Assembly (NCBI GenBank): GCA_024643305.1
Contig: JAHENE010000006.1
Span: forward strand, 1 to 20,742
Direction: 5' to 3'
Length of the DNA stretch: 20,742 nucleotides
From: Thiobacillaceae bacterium
GTDB taxonomy: Bacteria; Pseudomonadota; Gammaproteobacteria; Burkholderiales; Thiobacillaceae
The translations under genes and the position numbers were made by a program. Every line of letters begins with the position of its first letter. The stretch's first letter is position 1. Positions 16,665 to 20,742 of this stretch are shown here, one piece after another. Below the pieces are notes generated by a model, which was not told where the DNA came from, searched no databases, and saw nothing but the letters and a program-made list of their open reading frames with translations.

Positions 16665-16821
16665 GTTTTACTCCCGTGCGCACACATACGGGACGGAAAA
16701 ACCGTCAGGGTCTGTCAGGCCGGAAAATAAAGGGCAGCAGAACGGTCATCAAAATGAATGAAAGGGTTTTTCAGTCCAGTGTATTCACTGCGGAGATTGC
16801 TCGACGCGGTGAAGCTTCAAA

Positions 16822-16845
16822 GACTTGGCAGTACATCGCCAAGTC
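16822..16845. other. 8-bp stem-loop in the rne leader region
   Basis: GACTTGGC (16822-16829) / GCCAAGTC (16838-16845), perfect stem with an 8-base loop, about 160 bp upstream of the rne start. On the minus strand it would lie in the rne leader RNA. Only TTT follows, too short for a clear terminator. Candidate leader hairpin. Confidence 0.5.
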
Positions 16846-16856
16846 AGTCGTATGCG

Positions 16857-16870
16857 TGTAACACGTTACA
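16857..16870. promoter_or_regulatory. 14-bp palindrome in the rne-rluC region, candidate operator
   Basis: TGTAAC-AC-GTTACA (16857-16870), perfect 6-2-6 inverted repeat, 12 bp from the stem-loop on the rluC side. It has the form of a dimeric regulator site; no regulator can be named. Confidence 0.4.
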
Positions 16871-17054
16871 TTAAGTTAGTATCACCACTTTTTCCTTCGC
16901 ATCGATACGGGCGCGGGCATCGCAGTTCTGAAGTATTTCAGTGCGTGCGGGCGCAAGAGGATGGATGCAACAGGCCGGTGGATGAAAACGACCGGTGAAT
17001 TCGGGTTCGATGACGGGCCAAAACCCGCAAGGAACGTAACAAGTATATTAAAAA

Positions 17055-18017
17055 ATGAAGGACTTAGGCAAAGTTTCGGTCAAACGGGTGAAAGTGGACG
17101 ATGCGCACGAAGGACAGCGTTTGGACAACTTTTTGCTCGGCCAGTTGAAAGGGGTGCCCAAAAGCCGCATTTACAAGCTGGTTCGGAGTGGGGAAGTGCG
17201 CGTAAACGGCGGACGCACCGAGCCTGGCCGCAAGCTGGAACAGGGGGATGAGGTTCGCATTCCGCCTGTTCGGGTAAGCGAGTCCGTGCCCAAACCAGCA
17301 AGCCTGCCCAAAGATGCGCCTCGGCTGGCGCCTCGCATCATCTACCAGGACGACTATCTGATGGTGCTGAACAAGCCGGCGGGCATGGCAGTGCATGGGG
17401 GTAGCGGCATTTCCCGTGGGGTGATCGAGCAGTTGCGCATGGAATTTCCCCAGCATCGCTTCATGGAACTGGCACACCGTCTGGACCGCGAGACCTCGGG
17501 TGTGCTCGTGGTGGCCCTGAAGCGACGGGCGTTGACCGCGCTACATGAGATTTTCCGCCAGCATCGCATCGACAAGCGCTACCTGGTGCTGGCCAGCGGG
17601 CGCTGGCGCGATGAGCTACGCAATGTAAAGTTGGCACTGCGCAAATTTGTCACCCCGGAAGGCGAACGCCGGGTCAGCGTGGACGAGGGCGGGCAAACCG
17701 CACATACGGTGTTCCGGCGTATCAAGATCTGGCCCGGATTTGCGCTTCTCGAAGCGGAACTCAAGACTGGCCGCACGCATCAGATTCGGGTGCACCTGGC
17801 TTATCTCAAACATCCCATTGCCGGCGACGATAAGTACGGCAATTTCCCCCTCAACAAGGAACTGGCTGGCCAGGGCCTGAAACGCATGTTCCTGCATGCG
17901 GCGAAGTTGAGTTTCAATCACCCGATCACGGGCGAGCCCTTGATTTTTGAAGCGCCGCTGCCAGATGACCTGCAACAGTTTTTGAACAAGTTGGATAAAG
18001 ATGCCCAAGCGGTATGA
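17055..18017 (+). CDS. rluC: 23S rRNA pseudouridine synthase RluC
   Basis: Pseudouridine synthase of 320 aa (E. coli RluC 319), which modifies U955, U2504 and U2580 of 23S rRNA in E. coli. An S4 RNA-binding domain covers about 20-80 (QRLDNFLLGQLKGVPKSRIY, then GEVRVN and GDEVRIPPVRV, almost as in E. coli RluC). The catalytic domain has Asp144 in the HRLDRETSGV motif and the later GRTHQIRVHL motif. The start gives an N-terminus collinear with E. coli RluC; only A-rich sequence and a distant AAGGA lie upstream. First gene of a tightly packed operon: it overlaps the HAD gene by 17 bp. Confidence 0.95.
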   Translation: MKDLGKVSVKRVKVDDAHEGQRLDNFLLGQLKGVPKSRIYKLVRSGEVRVNGGRTEPGRKLEQGDEVRIPPVRVSESVPKPASLPKDAPRLAPRIIYQDDYLMVLNKPAGMAVHGGSGISRGVIEQLRMEFPQHRFMELAHRLDRETSGVLVVALKRRALTALHEIFRQHRIDKRYLVLASGRWRDELRNVKLALRKFVTPEGERRVSVDEGGQTAHTVFRRIKIWPGFALLEAELKTGRTHQIRVHLAYLKHPIAGDDKYGNFPLNKELAGQGLKRMFLHAAKLSFNHPITGEPLIFEAPLPDDLQQFLNKLDKDAQAV

Positions 18018-18657
18018 AGTTTTGATTTTTGACTGGGACGGCACCCTGATGGACTCGGCCGGCCACATCGTCGATTCCCTGCAAAACGCCTGTGCCGATA
18101 TCGGTGTCGTGGTGCCCGACGAACGGGCCTGCCGCCAGATAATCGGTTTGGGTTTGACACAGGCGCTGCAAGCTTTGCTTCCAGACTTGCCGGATGATCA
18201 GCACCCGCAACTGGTCGATCGTTATCGCCATCATTACCTGGGCCGCGACGCCGAGATCCCGCTCTTTTCTGGAGTGCAGGTGGGCATTCACGAATTGCAC
18301 AGTGCCGGTTTCACGTTGGCCGTGGCTACGGGCAAAAGTCTGAAAGGTCTGGAGCGTGCGCTGGATTACGCGCAACTGCGGCCTTATTTTTCCGCGACAC
18401 GCTGCGCTGACCAGACCCACTCCAAACCGCATCCGGCCATGGTGGAGGAAATTCTCGACGAGCTGAAGCTGGAGCGTAACAAGGCGCTGGTGATCGGGGA
18501 TACCAGCCATGACATGCTCATGGCCGCCAATGCCGGTGTGGATCGGCTCGGCGTGAGTTATGGCGCCCACCATCCGGATGACCTTCATGGACATACGCCG
18601 CTGGCGGTGCTGGATTCTTTTGAGGAAGTTAAAACGTGGCTGATGAACAACGCGTAA
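18001..18657 (+). CDS. HAD-superfamily phosphatase (phosphoglycolate phosphatase-like)
   Basis: HAD subfamily IA hydrolase of 218 aa. All four motifs are present: DWDGTLMDS with nucleophile Asp11 and acid Asp13, Thr110 in VATGKS, Lys142 in SKPHP, and GDTSHDM with Asp167 and Asp171. The helical cap lies between residues 20 and 85, as in Gph-type enzymes. It probably removes phosphate from a small metabolite; phosphoglycolate is the usual annotation for this position beside rluC, but the substrate is not fixed by sequence. The ATG lies 17 bp inside rluC and the gene end overlaps the Rieske gene by 22 bp, so translational coupling is expected. Confidence 0.9.
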   Translation: MPKRYEVLIFDWDGTLMDSAGHIVDSLQNACADIGVVVPDERACRQIIGLGLTQALQALLPDLPDDQHPQLVDRYRHHYLGRDAEIPLFSGVQVGIHELHSAGFTLAVATGKSLKGLERALDYAQLRPYFSATRCADQTHSKPHPAMVEEILDELKLERNKALVIGDTSHDMLMAANAGVDRLGVSYGAHHPDDLHGHTPLAVLDSFEEVKTWLMNNA

Positions 18658-18998
18658 TCTGCGCATCAGCCGACTTGCAGGAAGGCGGCAAGGGTGTTCG
18701 TTTCACCGTAATGTGGCACCAGCAACCAACGCCTGCCTTCGCCATCCGCTACCAGGGGGTTGCTCATGCCTACCTTAACCGCTGCGGCCATGTGCCAGTG
18801 GAACTGGACTGGCAGGAAGGCGAGTTTTTTGATGCCGGCGGCGTATACTTGATCTGCGCCACGCATGGCGCCTTGTATAGTCCGAAAGACGGGCATTGCG
18901 TCTCCGGCAGGTGCAGCGGCAATGGGTTGGCAAGGCTCCAGGTTGAAGAGCGTGACAACCAGATTCGTTTACTTGAACATCAACTGGCAAACACATGA
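18636..18998 (+). CDS. Rieske [2Fe-2S] ferredoxin-like protein
   Basis: Small soluble Rieske protein of 120 aa. The iron-sulphur ligands are Cys50 and His52 (NRCGHVP) and Cys74 and His77 (ICATHGALY), the CxH...CxxH pattern of Rieske clusters. The spacing between the two pairs is 21 residues, longer than the 15-17 common in dioxygenase-type ferredoxins. The end of the domain (GHCVSGRCSGNGLARLQV) matches the usual close of this fold. The GTG start at 18636 lies inside the HAD gene and has AGGAAG seven bases upstream, which fixes the start. It ends in an ATGA overlap with sppA. Its electron partner is unknown; this gene is a regular but unexplained member of the operon in betaproteobacteria. Confidence 0.9.
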   Translation: MADEQRVICASADLQEGGKGVRFTVMWHQQPTPAFAIRYQGVAHAYLNRCGHVPVELDWQEGEFFDAGGVYLICATHGALYSPKDGHCVSGRCSGNGLARLQVEERDNQIRLLEHQLANT

Positions 18999-19933
18999 GC
19001 GATACAGACAACAACTGGGAGCGGAAGGCTCTGGAAAAGGTGGCACTGGCAGCGGTACATGAGCAACGCAAATCACGCCAGTGGGGAATTTTCTTTAAAT
19101 CGCTGACATTCCTGTATCTCTTCACTCTCCTGTTTGTTTTTATGGGCTGGACGGGAGAGGGCGAAAAGGTTTTGGGCAAGCACACCGCGCTGGTTGATAT
19201 GGAGGGCGTTATTTCCAGCGACCAGGTCAGTGCGGACATGGTCATTGCCGGCCTGCAAAACGCCTTCGAGGACAAGCATACCGTGGGGGTCATCCTGCGC
19301 ATCAACAGTCCCGGCGGAAGCCCGGTGCAGGCGGGGCAGATGTACGATGAAATCAAGCGTCTGCTCGGCTTGCATCCCAAAACGCCGCTCTATGTTGTGG
19401 TCGACGACATTTGCGCGTCCGGCGGATACTATGTTGCTTCGGCAGCCGACAAGATCTTTGTCGACAAGGCCAGCCTCGTCGGTTCAATCGGTGTGCTCAT
19501 GGACGGATTTGGCTTTACCAAGGCCATGGACAAGATCGGCGTCGAACGCCGCCTGCTGACGGCTGGCGAGAACAAGGGTTTTCTTGACCCCTTCTCGCCC
19601 TCCGACCCCAAGCAGCAGGCTTATGCCAAAAACATGCTGGAGGAAGTTCACCAGCAGTTCATTGACGTGGTGCGCAAGGGTCGCGGCAAGCGTCTCAAGG
19701 AAACGCCGGATATATTCAGCGGGCTGATATGGAGCGGCGCCAAGAGTATTGAATTGGGCTTGGCCGATGCATACGGCAGCACTGACTACGTGGCACGTGA
19801 AGTTATCAAGGCCGAAGATATTGTCGACTTTACGCCACATTCTGACCTTGTCTCGCGCCTGGCGGACAAGCTTGGCGTTGCCATGGCAAAGGGCCTCAAT
19901 CCCCTAGCCGAAAGCAAGCCGCATTTACGTTGA
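18995..19933 (+). CDS. sppA: Signal peptide peptidase SppA-type S49 serine protease
   Basis: Membrane-anchored protease of 312 aa, the short (single-repeat) SppA form, which clears leftover signal peptides and other membrane fragments. One membrane helix at about 31-52 follows a charged cytoplasmic N-terminus, with the catalytic domain on the periplasmic side. The Ser-Lys dyad is Ser142 (ICASGGYYVASAADKI) and Lys194 (AGENKGFLDPF), 52 residues apart, as are Ser147 and Lys199 of Bacillus SppA. INSPGGSP at 103-110 is the conserved oxyanion region. The start overlaps the Rieske stop by four bases, and the stop shares its last base with the start of the Rof-like gene. Confidence 0.94.
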   Translation: MSDTDNNWERKALEKVALAAVHEQRKSRQWGIFFKSLTFLYLFTLLFVFMGWTGEGEKVLGKHTALVDMEGVISSDQVSADMVIAGLQNAFEDKHTVGVILRINSPGGSPVQAGQMYDEIKRLLGLHPKTPLYVVVDDICASGGYYVASAADKIFVDKASLVGSIGVLMDGFGFTKAMDKIGVERRLLTAGENKGFLDPFSPSDPKQQAYAKNMLEEVHQQFIDVVRKGRGKRLKETPDIFSGLIWSGAKSIELGLADAYGSTDYVAREVIKAEDIVDFTPHSDLVSRLADKLGVAMAKGLNPLAESKPHLR

Positions 19934-20166
19934 TGCGAGCTGAAACAGGTTCTTACCAGCCGATTTCCTGCATCAATCACGAGCGGCTTGAGCTTGCTGC
20001 ACTCAAGAAGCAATGGCTGGAAATCGAAGTGCTTAAAGGCGATCTAAGCGGAAAGCGGTACCTGCTGCCGCTTGATGTTTATGCTCTTGAAGGCGTCGAG
20101 TGGCTCGATGCGCAGAGCGAATCCGGTGAGAAACTGACTTTCAGGCTGGACTGTCTTTCGTTCTAG
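19933..20166 (+). CDS. rof: Rof (YaeO)-family Rho-binding antitermination protein
   Basis: Small protein of 77 aa matching E. coli Rof/YaeO in order and spacing: the YQPISC opening (YQPINC in E. coli), then LELA, a strand LEIEVLKG, a segment VEWLDA (VEYLVV), and the ending LTFRLDCLSF (like LRLDKITSF). E. coli Rof binds Rho and blocks its loading on RNA, so this is likely an antiterminator acting on Rho. The ATG at 19933 overlaps the sppA stop (TGATG) and has no ribosome site of its own, so it depends on coupling; a TTG three bases before is less likely. Last gene of the rluC operon. Recognition is by eye from memory of the family, not by search. Confidence 0.8.
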   Translation: MRAETGSYQPISCINHERLELAALKKQWLEIEVLKGDLSGKRYLLPLDVYALEGVEWLDAQSESGEKLTFRLDCLSF

Positions 20167-20742
20167 TCAACTTCCGATCCCAAACACCACCAGCCGGTCT
20201 TTTACCGCCTCGCTTTTCCCGCGCCAGCTTGTTGCGCTCGCAGTTTTGATGAATTGGCCGGGCAGGCTGAGATCGGCGCCGACGCTGATCAGGGTATCCG
20301 GCATCAAAGTTGAAGCCATGACTTCCAGCAGCACGGCGCTGCGATAGGGTGTCTCAATGAAAAGCTGGGTGGATTTTTCCTTGCGCGCGGTTTTCTCCAA
20401 TTCGCGGATTTTCTGCGTGCGCTCAGGTTCTTTGGCAGGCAGGTAGCCATGGAAGCTGAAACGTTGCCCGCCCAGACCCGAACCCATCAGCGCGAGCAGG
20501 ATGGAGGAGGGACCAACCAGCGGCACCACAGTAATGTTCTCGCGGTGCGCGGCTTTAACCAGTTCTGCGCCGGGGTCAGCCACCGCCGGGCAGCCTGCTT
20601 CCGACATCAGTCCCACATCGTGACCTGCCCTCAAGGGGGCCAGCAGTGCGGCGATTTCGTCTGTCCTGGTGTGTTCGTTCAGTTCGGTAATGGAGAGTTC
20701 CTGCAAGGGCCTGGGATGGCCCATGGCCTTGAGGTGCGCGCG
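20167..20742 (-). CDS. RsmI-like SAM-dependent methyltransferase, N-terminus cut by window edge
   Basis: Tetrapyrrole-methylase-fold protein of the RsmI (16S rRNA C1402 2'-O-methyltransferase) superfamily. At least 191 codons are present and the frame is open to the window edge, so the true start lies outside; the internal Met at 20724 is not the start. Conserved parts are LMSEAGCPAVADPG (RsmI has SDAGTPLINDPG), VVPLVGPSSILLALMGSGL, FSFHGYLPAK and FIETPYR. The Asp-to-Glu change, the rest of the pattern and the early end at VVFGIGS suggest the shorter RsmI-related paralogue found beside maf in betaproteobacteria rather than RsmI itself. Its stop directly abuts the rof stop (20166/20167) on the other strand. 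Confidence 0.88.
   Translation of the reverse strand, partial: RAHLKAMGHPRPLQELSITELNEHTRTDEIAALLAPLRAGHDVGLMSEAGCPAVADPGAELVKAAHRENITVVPLVGPSSILLALMGSGLGGQRFSFHGYLPAKEPERTQKIRELEKTARKEKSTQLFIETPYRSAVLLEVMASTLMPDTLISVGADLSLPGQFIKTASATSWRGKSEAVKDRLVVFGIGS

Larger units (their letters stand above)
16665..17054. promoter_or_regulatory. rne-rluC divergent regulatory region
   Basis: A 390-bp gap holding the leaders of rne (minus) and rluC (plus). It contains small inverted repeats, for example GACGG-A5-CCGTC at 16692-16706, plus the larger stem-loop and palindrome listed separately. In E. coli the same divergent pair has a long rne 5' leader whose hairpins let RNase E control its own mRNA; a like role here is plausible but unproved. 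I could not pick promoter hexamers with confidence. A short frame from 16961 reading into rluC is a shadow. Confidence 0.55.

Noticed and set aside
16961..17251. Plus-strand frame overlapping the rluC start in another frame
   Set aside because: RluC has strong family support in its own frame; the other frame shows no motif.

Overview
The window looks like chromosomal DNA of a betaproteobacterium, probably of the Nitrosomonadales/Gallionella/Sulfuricella kind. The reasons are the family character of UvrB, RNase E, RluC and the TRAP proteins, and the gene order RNase E / RluC / HAD phosphatase / Rieske / SppA / RsmI-like, which is typical of that class. This placement is inference from protein character, not from a search. 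There is no tRNA, rRNA, CRISPR array, insertion sequence or phage gene that I can see.

Layout. (1) Positions 1-2363, minus strand: a TRAP transporter, dctP-dctQ-dctM (dctM cut by the window edge), with an intrinsic terminator-like hairpin between dctP and dctQM. (2) Positions 2573-4681, minus strand: a three-gene partner-switching module, made of a phosphatase with an N-terminal cyclic-nucleotide-binding domain and a C-terminal SpoIIE/PP2C domain, a STAS anti-sigma-antagonist, and an RsbW-like kinase, with no sigma factor beside it. (3) Positions 4941-6452, plus strand, divergent from the module: a secreted FecR-domain protein and an exported protein with three internal repeats and a C-terminal OmpA domain. 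(4) Positions 6498-8636, minus strand and convergent with them: a CHASE2 membrane-anchored class III nucleotide cyclase. (5) A class I aminotransferase (8871-10070, minus) divergent from uvrB (10144-12189, plus). (6) An AT-rich intergenic stretch with a near-perfect 36-bp palindrome, then a small protein resembling a degenerate receiver domain (12607-12972) and a low-molecular-weight tyrosine phosphatase (13182-13658). (7) RNase E on the minus strand (13998-16664), divergent from a tightly overlapping plus-strand operon: rluC, HAD phosphatase, Rieske protein, sppA and a small Rof-family (Rho-inhibitor-like) gene. (8) A convergent RsmI-like methyltransferase cut by the right edge.

How they may work together. 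Regions 2-4 read as one envelope-signalling locus: a periplasm-sensing cyclase makes a cyclic nucleotide, the neighbouring phosphatase carries an intact-looking cyclic-nucleotide pocket, and its STAS/RsbW partners would pass the signal on. The FecR and OmpA-like proteins lie in the periplasm or at the wall between them. This coupling is inferred from gene neighbourhood and motifs and is the most interesting hypothesis in the window. The right third is RNA housekeeping (RNase E, RluC, a Rof homologue, an RsmI-like protein) with membrane protein quality control (SppA).
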